This document shows, piece by piece, positions 36,056 to 48,687 of a stretch of 64,000 nucleotides of DNA. Each line of letters starts with the position of its first letter. Position 1 is the stretch's first letter. This stretch comes from Rapana venosa (Eukaryota; Mollusca; Gastropoda; Neogastropoda; Muricidae), in NCBI GenBank assembly GCA_028751875.1, contig CM054141.1:42357541-42421540 (forward strand), read 5' to 3'. The notes beneath the pieces were generated by a model. It was not told the DNA's origin, ran no database searches, and saw only the letters and a list, made by a program, of their open reading frames with translations. A program made the position numbers and the translations under genes.

Positions 36056-36065
36056 TATATATAAA
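36056..36065 (+). promoter_or_regulatory. Candidate TATA box
   Basis: TATATATAAA stands about 150 bases before the ATG of a short signal-peptide-like exon (36209). TA-rich sequence is common here, so this alone is weak. Confidence 0.25.
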
Positions 36066-36208
36066 TCATACGTATGAATAAGTCAGCTATCTGGGAAAAT
36101 ACCCTCACAGGCGGGCATTGTTTTCTTTCCACAATAAGCCGTTCTTCGTCCGAAGTTCAGCATAAAAGAGGTGGTCTCTCGTCAACATATCGCACTCCTT
36201 GCTCAGAT

Positions 36209-36280
36209 ATGACGATCTGCTTTTCATTCTACCTGGGTGTGTGGATCGTTGTTTTGGATGACTCCGCTTCGTTAGCAAAG
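36209..36280 (+). CDS. Candidate first coding exon: 24-residue signal peptide
   Basis: An ATG opens 24 codons with a hydrophobic core (residues 4-16, CFSFYLGVWIVVL) and a small-residue region SASLA before Lys, then a phase-0 donor AAAG|gtaggc at 36281. The layout TATA - leader - signal peptide - donor is what a small secreted protein gene would show. No partner exon was recognised downstream, and it lies within the presumed first intron of the LRR-Ig gene on the same strand. It could be chance. Confidence 0.25.
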
Positions 36281-36538
36281 GTAGGCTGCTCGCTCCCTCC
36301 CCCACCCCCTACCCCACCCCATTCCTAGGAAACTGCGTTGTTGGCTAGGGATGGTCACGAACCATCATAAAAACAGTCTCATACGAGTTTCACTTTCACC
36401 ATATCATCGTCTTTGTGACCTCATTTTGATCAAGTGATGACGTGCCGAGATACTTCAGCACGAGACGAAATCAACATGTTGACTAAGATTGTAGGTGATC
36501 TTGTGTCGGAGAGGAACTTACCGTTAAGTTTTAGGCAA

Positions 36539-36679
36539 GGGAATGCAGGTAGTAAATTGTACATCTGCACAGTACACTAACAACAGGGAATGCAGGTAGT
36601 AAATTGTACATCTGCACAGTACACTAACAGCAGGGAATGCAGGTAGTAAATTGTACATCTGCACAGTACACTAACAGCT
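36539..36679 (+). repeat. Tandem repeat, 3 x 47 bp
   Basis: GGGAATGCAGGTAGTAAATT starts at 36539, 36586 and 36633. Copies are almost identical (AACAAC against AACAGC at the end), so the array is recent. Confidence 0.95.
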
Positions 36680-36774
36680 AAGTTTGATAATTCCACTGTT
36701 TCCGAAGAGAGACCGAGAAAAGGGGGGGGGGGGGGGGCATGGAAGTCTTTAGTGAACAGTTTAGCTGTTAACTC

Positions 36775-36831
36775 AGCATGTAAATGGGCTGTAAAACTTA
36801 AGTAGCATGTAAATGGGCTGTAAAACTTAAA
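36775..36831 (+). repeat. Tandem duplication, 2 x 29 bp
   Basis: AGCATGTAAATGGGCTGTAA starts at 36775 and 36804 and is followed by AACTTAA in both. Confidence 0.9.
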
Positions 36832-39075
36832 TCTCAGCTTGCCCTGTTGTCATTCCTGACATTTTACAAGGACCACTGACAGGATTATTCAAGCTTTGGA
36901 GCTGTGCACTCCACAGGCGGCCGAAGTCATGTCTGTCTAGCTGCTCCATACTATGTTCGCGGCCATCTAGTTTGTTCGCGGTCTTCTTTGTGTATATTAT
37001 CACAATAGCCCTATTAATAGCCTTCTTATCTACCAGTAACTACAACACTATCACCATCCAACATGTACGTTTCTGGGGAGCTTTGCCTCAACATTCACAT
37101 TGCACGATACTGCCCGATTATCTAGTGCTCCATCCTTTATTGATGGATAAAATATTCTGTGGTGCTTTTCTTAATACATCATACATAGTAAGACAGTAAA
37201 GCACAATCAATTAATCATCATTTAACCTAATGTGCCACAATTTCTAGTTTTTACAGTTTGAATTAACTGCATCACAACTTTGTACGTCATCTTCACTACA
37301 GTACAAGTATGTTATTTGCACTATTGAAGTTAACTCAGTGCCGTTCGCTTGGTTGATTTTAAACTGGACAATACAAGTAATTTTTATTGGCGAAAGCAAA
37401 TAACTGGTTTCTGTCGTTCGCAGAGGTCAACGCTTAGTGAGCGATGGGGAGCCCTTTTTCTCCTACACTATAATTATGGCCGTAGGGAATGTAACACCTG
37501 CCCCATTTGTTTCTGCCCCCAAGGCCGAGGGTCAGGTCAAAGTGAAGTGAAGTGACTGGCACTGAAGTGGTAATTGACTGCCCATCATTACTGACCTGAG
37601 AAAAGTCAGCAGCTAAGTTTAAGCTACTGTGTTTTTCTTTTCCCGTTGAGACGGTCACCTTGTCCCCAATGTCAATTGACATTATACTAAAGATTCGCAT
37701 TCAACAGATGAAGTATACCTGTTGACTGCGTTTCTTTCACGTCACAATGTCTGCACTTAGCCAGGTTTATACAAGTTCAGGTACTGACGTTCTCTTTTCC
37801 TTTCTCCTGCCCCTCTCCTTTAAGTGTTTATATATATATATATGTGAGAACAAAGACTCAGTCGACTTCATGGCATGCTGGTGTAAAAGTAATACTATGT
37901 ACACACATACCCTGTAAAAAGTCGGACTAAGGCGCAAATGACCCACTTGAGCCTAATATCTAACAGACTGGTGCTAATCGGTCATTACAATCGTCTTGCA
38001 ACTTAGTCACACATACCGACTGACCAGTGAATGAATGGCTAACGTCTTCAAAATGACGGGCAGATACGAGGCAGCAAGCACACAGGCAGGCACTTTGACC
38101 TCGCCGGGACAACTTTGCTTGCCGATGTATAAAAAGGGGAGAAGTTCAAACCAGAAACATATCCCAGTGTGGTGGATAGTGAATATTCATTATTGTGTTA
38201 CAGGAGTCACGATCAGAAAGCTGTCTTTTGAAATGTGAGGTTTGTCTCAAAAGAACAAAGTGTATAACTTTGATGAATTATGGCCTGGCTTTATTTTTTT
38301 CTTTGAAAAAGGGGCCGAGTCTAATGTAAGCTTGAATACCATACCTTTATGGGACTTTTCACGTCTGCGAAAACCAATTCACGTAAGTACCTCTTTATGA
38401 AATGTTCTAAAACTGGGGTTGGCTTTTAACACAAACAGACAAAATCCTTCAATAATTAACAGCTGGTGAACTGTATCGAACCAACACACACACACACACA
38501 CGTCGTGCACGCACGTGTGTGTGAGAGAGAGCAAGACGGAATTCACACAAATCACTTTACTATCCAGTATCCAGACGAAGCTTCTCCACTTCCATTTAAG
38601 CAGTGGACTGTATATATCTACAATCGAATTCTAGTGTGGTTTAAGCCCGGACCACTTGGTTATTAAACATAATGCATTTCAGAATCGTAAAACTTACACT
38701 ACGTTACCTTTTAGTCTGCCAAATTCAATCGATCCCGATTCGTCTTTGAAAAGGTGGTTTCAAATCTGAAAACGCTGTATAGCTTGCCTTGTCTCTTTTA
38801 TCTTATTCTATCCTATTCCCCCCATCCCCATTTTGCCAATTAAAAAACCCCCAACTATATACAGGCCTATATTGGCCTCTCCTCTTCTGTGTATGGACAG
38901 AAAGGTACGGGAGTTTGACCAAGTCTTAAATAGTATTCTTGAACATAATAGTTGTTAACCATGAACTTAACTGTTCCAAAATTTCTGTTTGAAAGGAAAA
39001 TGACTGTTTCGACTGCTATATTAATATTTTCAAGTCTATGACAACGAAGGAGAAAAGTACTTGTACAGTTCAGCG

Positions 39076-39240
39076 TTAACGAAAGGTGTAAGATTTGAAT
39101 TTGTTAGAATATTGTTAATCATTGTTGGTTGCTTGTGTAGGAGCGGATTGAATGGAAGCGCTCTGGTTTGTAATTGCAAGATATAGCGCTCTATAACTTC
39201 CATATATTATTATTATTATTATTAACGAAAGGTGCAAGAT
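39076..39240 (+). mobile_element. Short retroposed insert with (ATT)n tail and 19-bp target-site duplication
   Basis: TTAACGAAAGGTGTAAGAT (39076-39094) recurs at 39222-39240 with one mismatch. Between them lie about 127 bp containing GGAAGCGCTCTGG and ATATAGCGCTCTATAAC and ending in (ATT)n. A tail next to a long direct repeat is the mark of target-primed reverse transcription of a truncated LINE or SINE. Confidence 0.65.
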
Positions 39241-39269
39241 CAAAATTGGAAAAATAATTCAAACACATG

Positions 39270-39332
39270 CAAGAAAACAGCGTGAAAAAAACTACGAATT
39301 CAAGAAAACAGAGCGTGAAAAAAACTACTAAT
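39270..39332 (+). repeat. Tandem duplication of about 32 bp
   Basis: CAAGAAAACAGCGTGAAAAA and CAAGAAAACAGAGCGTGAAA are both followed by AACTAC and AATT. Confidence 0.85.
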
Positions 39333-39549
39333 TAACTTCATACATGTACAGTCCTGACTGGCCCTCTTGATCTAAGGGGGGAACAAGTCTATGATTGGGT
39401 TAATGTTTCTATTACTACTTCAGTACTTGTAATATTCGACAATAGCTATTTCAACTAACTAGTGATACTTGACAATCTTTTATAAAGTGTTAAAAGGACT
39501 CATTGGAGAGTGTGGGGATCTTTTTTTTGCAGTGGGGAGGGATGGATCA

Positions 39550-39550
<1 letters not shown>

Positions 39551-39638
<88 letters not shown>

Positions 39639-39665
39639 GGAAGGGGGGGGGGGGGGGGGGGGGGG
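39551..39665 (+). repeat. (CT)n(CA)n followed by 23 G
   Basis: CT to 39618, CA to 39638, then an uninterrupted G run at 39643-39665. Confidence 0.95.
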
Positions 39666-39906
39666 TTGAGCGGTCTGTTGACAAGGTGCACGCCACAAGA
39701 GGATTTACCTCAAGCTCTTTATCTCCTTCAGCCACACAATACAATATGCGTGCAAGCTGTACGCTGAACACGCCAGCTGCAAGCGGACAAAACGGGACTG
39801 GTTGACAATTCAGACAGTCGGAAGGGTAACAAGTAGGGAATCCTTTTCAGGTAGTGAAATGCGATGGTAAAAATTTGTTCAGCAGTGCGTTAACTTTGCA
39901 CAAAAG

Positions 39907-39942
39907 AGAGAGAGAGAGGAGGGGGGGGGGGGGGGGGGGGGG
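39907..39942 (+). repeat. (GA)n and poly-G
   Basis: GA followed by a G run of more than 20 bases. Confidence 0.9.
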
Positions 39943-40346
39943 TGATGAGAATGGCGTGTCTGAAAGGAAAACCTTTTATGGGAGAAACGGTCGAAATTAG
40001 CGACAACTGCGCCGGTAACTTTTATCTTTTGCAACATTGCGTATTGAGATGCCCAGATTTTTTTTTTTTTTTAAAGTCAATTCCGGCTTGAAAATTATAG
40101 TTGTACATATGAAACGGATAATGCCTTGCGCACCAAGAATTCGCATAAATTCCATTAGTGTTTGTGTGTGGTTTTTTGTTTGTTGGTTTTTTTGGGGAAG
40201 GGGGCTGTATGTTCGCACCTGCATAGGCTTTTTGTTCGCAGGGTGCTAGATCATGGTTAGCGAAAATTTGCACTTTGTGTTTCACACATGTACACACACA
40301 CACGCGCGCGCGACACACACGTGCACGGTGGCCAAAAAGCATCAGT

Positions 40347-40385
<39 letters not shown>

Positions 40386-40941
40386 TGGAACATTTAATGT
40401 ACCAGGCCATATGTCCATGACATGAGGTTTAGAACGTGAGAGTTATTCGTTTATTAAATCAGAGAACCAATGTCATTACTGATTTGTGAGTTACTCAATC
40501 CACTACAAGATCCCACTACCAGGGCTGTTAAAGCCTTTGGAAAAATCAAGTTTTAAGAACATTTCCTCCACAAACTCTGCTTGCAATATGATGCCATACA
40601 ATTTGTCGTTGCTTTTCTTTTTTTCTTCTTTTTTTCCATCATGCCCTTAATAATTAATCTGTTAAGCTTCACAGCAGGAAGTCTTACTGCATGTGATACA
40701 TGCAACAGTTTGTTGCTTTGTTGACTGAGCCGTTGTATGGGGTGAGAAGGTGTCCATTGCTTGGAGAAGGCAGAGAGCAGCAGCTGTTGCATCCTGTCTG
40801 TATACTAGTGATGATAGCTCTTTCATCCCTTTCTATCCTGCCCTATAGCAACACAGAACCCGAAAGCGTGACAGTCGAGTTTTGTTCTCACCAAACAGTT
40901 GCTACATTGTGTGGCCGACAGACTTTTCTTTTTTCTTTTCC

Positions 40942-40951
<10 letters not shown>

Positions 40952-40980
<29 letters not shown>
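40952..40980 (+). repeat. Poly-G, 29 bases
   Basis: Directly preceded by a T10 run. Confidence 0.95.
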
Positions 40981-41507
40981 AGTAATAGTGGGCTGCACAT
41001 ATATTTCTTTATAGTATTCATTTGTTTCCTTTCAAAGATAAGTTGTCTGTGTTTTCATCCTTCGCCGTTTGATTTAAACAGCCTTTTTTTTTTAAGGAGG
41101 GGAGGGGGATTTGGACATACTGGCCAGTCAAGGCACCTTTGTTTAGCTGTTTTAATCTCTTCTTCTTTTTTAGTGCCAGTGAGTCACTTTGAGTTTCAAA
41201 GTTCCAGCAGACAACCAGATTTCTTCTGCAAGTGCAGTATTAGTTCTACACACTAAGGAGGAAGGTGTAGTCCAAGCCATCTCAGTCGATTTGGGTTCAA
41301 AAAGCATAGAAAACGGAATCCTCAAGATCTTGGTATCATTCATCTCTCACTCTCAGATCAGCTGAATGTCTGCTTATTAGTTATGCGCCACTAAACATCA
41401 AAACAAAACATTAGGGCTACCGCTCGTTTCGTTGGGAGGAGGAGGGGGGAGGTGCAAGGTGTTTCCCAGAGGACTTTATACATGATCAACACAGATGGAC
41501 TGTATCG

Positions 41508-41543
<36 letters not shown>

Positions 41544-42220
41544 ACACACACGGCTGGCTAAGATCTAAGACTTTAATATATAAAACGGACTTCTCAAACT
41601 TGTTTCAGAAATCGGTGGAAATTACCCTGTTTCCATCCTGGTAGACTGAAGTGCGTGTGTGTGAGAGAGAGACTGTATGCGCGTGTATGTGTGAGTGAAA
41701 GCCCACCCCCGCCCCCTATGACTTTCGACATCTTTAGTCTGTTTTTAATCTTTTGAATGTTACGATTCCGGCGATGGGTGCTGATTATTTTTGCGCTCTA
41801 CAAGCTTACTTTAAAAAATAAATCAAAACAAAACAAACCCAACTTGTAATCGTTTTCAATCAAAGTGTGCACATGAGTGTCTTGCAACATAGATAGTTGT
41901 TGTTATAGATAGTTGTTGTTTTTTAAACTGTCTGTAATAATATTTACCTTACTGAACTAGTATTCGGACCATGCGTCTCGCAAACGTTTTGAAAGTTAGC
42001 CAGAGGATGTAACTGTTGATAAAACCACTTGGCTGTCCTTGCTGAAGGATGACTTTATTGTGGGTGACACTGACGTAGGACGGGTTTCCGACAAACTAAT
42101 AGTTCGTGACATTGAATAATGTCTAGTTTTTATTTCCATTTCCTCTAGCCGACATACTAAGCTACTTCGCGTAGGATGATACCTTATTTTTTAAAAAAAA
42201 ACCTTTCAGTACTGTCTGGC

Positions 42221-42227
42221 TCTCTCT

Positions 42228-42297
<70 letters not shown>

Positions 42298-42300
42298 CTT
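42221..42300 (+). repeat. (CT)n
   Basis: CT tract ending in TTTTTCTTTC. Confidence 0.95.
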
Positions 42301-42838
42301 TCTTTCTTCCACCCCACCCCCCTCCTCCCTTTAGAAATTCGATTTCAGCGACAAGAAGAGTCTCATTTCTGTGTGAAAGAAACTCCCGCATCTCCTTTAC
42401 TCTCAAGTCCCCAAATTTCAAATGGAAGGGCTCACCAAGAGATAACAGCATGGCAACAGGGACGACAGTGGTGGAAGTGTTCCGCTGACATGGTTGAATG
42501 TGTGTGTGTGTGTGTGTTCTTGTTTGCGACCTCAGTGAACTGCCGCTGTGCAGTCCACACATTTCAGTGGGACACCAATACAACAGCCAACCGGCCAACA
42601 GCTGTCCTATCTCCCCCACACAGGGAAGAAGGTCAAGAGCAGACTAGTGACTCCTGGTCTACTGATAAGCTTTTCTCTGTTGGGGGTGAGGTGATTGGCA
42701 AGGGAAGGGGGGGGAGGATTTGGGTGGGTGGGGGTTGTCAGCCGAGCCACGTGTCAAACTGCTGAAGGAATATGACCAAGTGACAAATAAATCGGATTTT
42801 TGTAATTGATGATCATATTTACTCTGACCCCACCCACC

Positions 42839-42875
<37 letters not shown>

Positions 42876-43029
42876 GGTTGTCTTTAGGACAGATTAGAAA
42901 GCGCCAGCAAGTATCTCCAAACTAGGGTAAACAAAGGGAGTAGAGGAGTAGTGAATAATTCATGTTTGGACCACAAGCTCCGACGCGGATTTAAAAAAAA
43001 ACAAAAAACTATGGTGTATGGCATGGTGC

Positions 43030-43330
43030 CGCCTGCTTGTAACGTCTGCGTGTGACCGTCTGTCACATTAGGAAGATGTCACGCCGTCTGGATATTGATC
43101 GCCGCCCGTTGTTCGATAACCTGCCCACCGTCACCGCAGGCCTTAGGAGCCGACAAGCGCCATCAATCAACGCCGCTGCACTCCCCAGCAGTAACCGACC
43201 ACCACGAACATCGCCCACAGCCACGTTCACATGCCGGCGAACTGGTCTACTCAAAGAAATGGGGACAGGCCACCTCCCGTTTCCCTGGTCTCGCTACTAT
43301 CCGGTGTGCTAGCTAGTCGTGTCTCTCGCT
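43030..43330 (+). other. GC- and CpG-rich island with a short ORF
   Basis: This segment is far richer in CpG than its neighbours. ATG at 43077 opens 78 codons (MSRRLDIDRRPLFDNLPTV...) ending at 43312; a 60-residue frame is open on the other strand. No domain was recognised. It could be an internal promoter of the surrounding presumed intron, a repeat, or a small coding exon. Confidence 0.3.
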
Positions 43331-44321
43331 CGCATTGTTATAGTAGCTACAGCAGTAAAGGTGCATATCCTAACTACGCATTGTCTTAATTTGAGCATTA
43401 CGATAACTAATCGTGAGTTGCGTTATTTTTTTTTCTTGTTTACTACCGAATGTGCGTGATGAGGGGGAGAGAGAGAGAGAGTGTGTGTGTGTGTGTGTGC
43501 TCGTCTGTAACTGAATCGTAAATGCAGCCTCATCAGAAGTTGCGATCAGTTAATCCACTAAGTTTTTTTGTTTTTTTTTAATTCAAGTCATTCTTATGAA
43601 TCCCGTCGTGTCGATTTGATCAGGAACGCAAAGCTATATCCACGACAATGTGACACATGTGCCATAAAATTCCCATCCAACAACATGTGCAGTGTTCACG
43701 GTGCACAGTAACACATTAGTACCAGCTGCTGCATGTTGAACCATGGGCGCAGAATGTGAGGAATGCAGCTATAGTTTGATCTGCTGATGTCTCATCATTC
43801 AACTGCCTTTTCAGTCTTCTAGCTAGTTAGCAAACAACAATTCGGAGAAGGACGTATCGCGAACTCTGCCCTTCTACGATCTACATTCAGGGTAGATTAC
43901 TAACCGATAAAACCGTTTATGATACCATGCTGCAACGGTAGGTGTTTTGTTGTGGTTTTTTAATCATATTGATGACTGTGACTTTGCTAGGCTTATGTTT
44001 TTGCTCGCTGTGAATAATAATCCTATGTGCGGAGTGCGGCTGTCTGCTACTGAACTGTGCCTTCCCTCTGACTGGCCTTGCATTTGTGTTCACTATGAAT
44101 GGCAATAGATATGGCCTACTAGATTGTATCTTTTGAGTGGGTGATTATGGCTATCTGAAACTAAGAAAGATATAGATGAATCGTTGGAATGTATTTCACG
44201 TACTTGTGTGACACAGAGACTAGCTGAACCCTGATGTTGTCTCTACAAGTCTTTTCTACGCGATGAAGCAGAAAACAAAACTAAGGGCTCGAGGCAACTC
44301 TCTTCAAAAGGCATTTTCCAT

Positions 44322-44360
<39 letters not shown>

Positions 44361-45332
44361 GTCACGCAGCACGAGCAGCACGGCAGCTGTCGGCTTCAAA
44401 CCGTTACCCGATCAGATGCAAAACACGGCTGTAGGTTCCCCCCTCCCCGACTTTTCTTTCTACTCTGACACCCCCTTCTCCCACTTCCCATTCCCACCCA
44501 TCAGTTGCCTTCCGTTTTCCTTAAAGCACATTTCTTCCACGGCCCCTAAACCCATCCCCTACCCCCCCCCCCCCCCCCCCCCCAAACCCCTCCACCTCAA
44601 TTCAATTCCTTTTCTCCAAACCCGTGCTCATCCTGGCACTGCTATCATTTATAGTAATCCCAAGCTTTGTGTGCAGGTTTTCTATTTCTTTTTGCTTTGT
44701 ATCATTTGTTGTTTTTTTTCACTGTCATCTGCATATTCAGTGAAATGGTGGGTAGACTGCTACGTTTTGACTGTTTATTATTTTGAATACGGATCGGATG
44801 ATCTGTGTTGACTGAAGAAGATAAGTACACAAGAAATGGCAGAGATGTGTGTGTGATTCAAAGTGAACTGAATGCATAATTCCATAACATTTCTTATATG
44901 GTTTATAGAGGCTTGACTTCTTAAAGAACTCACAGAGAAATGGGGGCTAGGAAGAACAGAAAAGAAGAGATGGATCTATACAAATAAAACTAAAAGGCAA
45001 AACTATGGTGCAAAACCTTCCACAAAAACTCCCCCAGAGCTCATTTCCGTCAGTGGGATTTTACTTCCGTGAAAGTTGGCCCAAATGTGGAATGGAAACC
45101 TTGGACTCGGACAAGCTGAGAAATCCACCTTCCAGACATGGACACTACATAAATTCTAATCAGAGAAGACTGGGAGAGCTCTCACAAAGCCGTTCTCCTT
45201 GGAGGTAGTGCCAGACATTACCACAAATTAAGGAAGGGAAGTGCTTGAGGAACCGGAAGAAAGATTGGAGCAAGAGTACAATTCCCGAGATCGTTAGACT
45301 TGCAGTTCCACCCCCCCACCCCCTCCCTTCTG

Positions 45333-45370
<38 letters not shown>

Positions 45371-46719
45371 TTAAGGCATGGCTACCAGTATGAACCATGA
45401 ATGAGAATCCAAATGCCCTTACTGGTGATCAGTTTGAATGGTAGGCCTACATACTTCAGATTTCATATACATGTATGATGCAGATAAAAAAATATTTCAT
45501 AAAATTCAAGTCATGAAATTGCCTGAGAGTAAAACAGGATATACATATAAATAGATTTATTATAAGCACAAGATAAAATACCATGTGATGCAACTAACCA
45601 CATTTGTGTATCCTCTGACCTAATTTACCATGGATGTTCTGACAGACCAGTGAAAACTTTTGGGGATTTTGATTATATATGTTGATCATTTGACTAGCAT
45701 AATGTTGATAAGATTTTGTGAGGATAAGTTTTTAAAGACAAGCTCTACATGGAATCTGGTGGTGTATGTGGGGAGGGGGGTAGTGGTGGTGACAAGGATT
45801 GTATTTGAAGCTAAAGATTGTTGCAGTGTGTGTTTTTCTGTTACAAAGCAACACTACATCAAAAATTGGATGGAAAACAGCACAGAAATATTCATAACAT
45901 AAAAGAGGAAGTCTGCTTGGGTTGATCATACTTAACTCTGGCATCGGCAAACATTGATCAAAATCAAAAGTAGATTACTCATCACCAAGCAACCCAAGAA
46001 GAAAAAGACATTTCCTAAAATCCAGGTAAAACAAAAAAGAGAGAAGTAGAAGAGATCTGTGTAGCCCTAGGCTATCGAAAAGGTGTGGGTGTGTGGAGAG
46101 AGGGAGGTGGTAGGTAAGCGTGAAATGGCAGGCAGGTAGGAGCTGTGCACAGGTAGGCCGTGTAAACAGACGGTGTCTGCAGAAGCCATGTGGAACTACT
46201 ATAGAGCTCACAGCAGGCCAACCATTCTTTTTCTTTCCCTATTTCTTTTTCCTCCCAACTCATATTGATTTTTTTTAACTGCTGCCACTCTAATTTCCAC
46301 GTCATGGCCTGCATGCAGCAGAAAGATAATGTCTGTCCTGCAAGAATGAAGACAATGGGCCCCTCCCCTACCCTTGACTGGTAGTGGTATGAAGAAACTG
46401 GGTGGAGTGTTTGCATTTTATATGTCTTATATAGTGGCAGTACTGGTAGTGGTACAAAATTTTGCTGACTGCTCTAGAAAGCAGTGGGCACTTTAATTTA
46501 AAAATTAAAAAATTTAAGTAAATTTGAGGCAGAAAGAAACTTTTCAGGTTTTGCTTTTCATCCTTCTTCCCATCTCGTATCATATTACCCCCCTTTGTTG
46601 TGTATCAAAGTAAATTTATACAGTATATGTTTATGATTTTCATCTTTCAGATCAGTAGTAACCATAACTGATCCTTCTGAACTGGGATCAGATTCAAAGT
46701 GGATGAATTTCTCTGGCTA

Positions 46720-46723
<4 letters not shown>

Positions 46724-46797
<74 letters not shown>
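46724..46797 (+). repeat. (CT)n left of LINE copy A
   Basis: Pure CT; LINE sequence begins at the next base. Confidence 0.95.
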
Positions 46798-46801
<4 letters not shown>

Positions 46802-47203
46802 TTCATAAAATCAGATACAGAGAACATGATGATGACCTCAGGATGCTATGCCCATTATGTAAGCAAGTACTGGCGGACAAAGTACATTTTGTGTTGTGCT
46901 CTCCAGTATTAGAGAATGCTAGGCAGAATTACATCCCCATAAAATATAGTAGACAGCCTAATTTATTTAGACTCTGTTTACTCATGGCATCAAGTCATCC
47001 TGAGGTGCGCAGCCTCACTTTATATTTGTGTAAAGCTTTTAGAATGAGAGATATTGTTATCCGAAGTCAATTAAATTTTTGTAACTGACTTTTTTGTTAT
47101 ACAACATTTTGTCATTACTATTGCTTCCCCGCCCCCCCCCCACCAAAATACCACGCAGTTCAGCAACCCCTTCATGTATGAGCCAATGGCCTTTTTGTGA
47201 ATA

Positions 47204-47206
<3 letters not shown>
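46798..47206 (+). mobile_element. LINE fragment (CT-tail family), copy A, best preserved
   Basis: The fragment is bounded by (CT)n at 46724-46797 and 47207-47248. The frame starting HLHKIRYREHDDD stays open through a CPLC...DKVHFVLCSP zinc-knuckle-like motif, then NYIPIKYSRQPNLFRLCLLM, and ends LNFCN* at about 47088. This is the C-terminal end of a LINE ORF2 after the reverse transcriptase. The 3' UTR carries the family signature CCCCTTCATGTATGAGCCAA and AATAAATTC just before the CT tract. Confidence 0.8.

Positions 47207-47248
<42 letters not shown>
47207..47248 (+). repeat. (CT)n right of LINE copy A
   Basis: Starts within the AATAAATTCT end of the LINE fragment. Confidence 0.95.
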
Positions 47249-47251
<3 letters not shown>

Positions 47252-47402
47252 TTAAAATTCACTTGAAAGAACAAAGGTTTTTATTCAAACTTCAAGCTAC
47301 TTTAACCACCACCCCCCTTTTTTTCTTTTTTAAATGTCTGTCTCCATTTTCACTGCCTCAACAACCCTTTTTACTGTTCTCACAAGGACAATCACATTTA
47401 AC

Positions 47403-47445
<43 letters not shown>

Positions 47446-48644
47446 TCTCTCTCTCTCTCCTCTTTTGATCTGTTGATAGTGTCTTTTCTTACCAGCCCAA
47501 TAGGAAAAACTTGAAATGGTGAATTACACAAGAAAGCGGCTTTAGGGCTATGGAACAGTGGGGGGTTGCAGGTAAAATCTACTTAAAAGGATTTTAGCCA
47601 GCTTTTCCCCCCTTTCTTCTTCATATGTTTGTCTGAGAACTTGATTTGCTGGTTGATGTTATATTACAAGGGTGATTTAAAAGCATGGTACAAGTTGTAT
47701 ATAGAAAGTAAGGTACACATAAATTTAGTGCATTCGGCAAAGGTTAATGTAAAAAGAATTAGCTGGAGGAGGGCAGACAAACTATCCAGTGAAGATTAAT
47801 CAAGACAATACATAATTATGTAAAAGAGTCTTGGGTTCTCACCTGTTGGCATTACCAAATAGTTGAAATACGCATTAGCCATCATACCCAATGACACCAA
47901 CATGATCCTATTTCTCCATTTGGGTTGTGTGGAGACAATCTTCCTTCTGCTTTTGAGTCTGATTCACTTTTACTAGTTTTAGCTTATGTTTTCAATCCCA
48001 AGCAGATTTACCCTTTTAGTTGCTGAATCTTTGCGCTCCAGAGAGTCAGAATTTCAACTCAGATCTTTCATACTCAGTAAAAGTCATGCTCTTGTTATTC
48101 AAGCTCCTGCCTCCATCGTTCTGACCCCTCTCTCTCTCTCACATGCACACAGAGTAACACATACGCGCGTACACACACACACACCCATGTGGGCATACAC
48201 ACACACACTTACTCATTTTCAAGTGAGTGGTAATGATGTCAATGAATACTTATGCATACAAAAGTTAAAGGTTCTCCAAGTTCAATCAGCATATTCAAGC
48301 ACATTTGTATGTAAAACTACTGTCCTGCTGTATCTAAAAATCAAATACTTCACCCTCCCAAGCTCTGTGGCAAAAGTTGCTTGGCAAGGTTCCCACGTGA
48401 CATCCCTGTACCAAAATCTGTTCCCCAACTTTTGTGAAATGTCATCATGCACTCAATCTCTACGCCAGTTGTGATCACACAACACTTGTATTTGTAACAA
48501 GGGCCTCAAACACTACAGTGAACGAATACCACACTACTTCACATCTGTCAGGAATGCAAGTACAGCAAATGGGCATTTGTATCAAGGGTAGTACGAGTAA
48601 ACATGTATGTCTCTCTGGCTGTGTCTGGTCTTATAGCAGTGGCC

Positions 48645-48645
<1 letters not shown>

Positions 48646-48677
<32 letters not shown>

Positions 48678-48687
48678 ATATATATAT
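48646..48687 (+). repeat. (TA)n
   Basis: TA repeats with one TATTAT break; self-complementary, able to form a cruciform. Confidence 0.95.

Noticed and set aside
42206..42765. ORFs of 130-137 codons around 42.2-42.8 kb
   Set aside because: They cross CT and GT tracts; the remaining sequence shows no recognisable domain.
44263..44811. 182-codon plus-strand ORF
   Set aside because: It runs through a GA microsatellite and a poly-C run; no domain and no splice context.
45005..45208. 67-codon ORF
   Set aside because: No domain, no splice or promoter context; length is within chance expectation.
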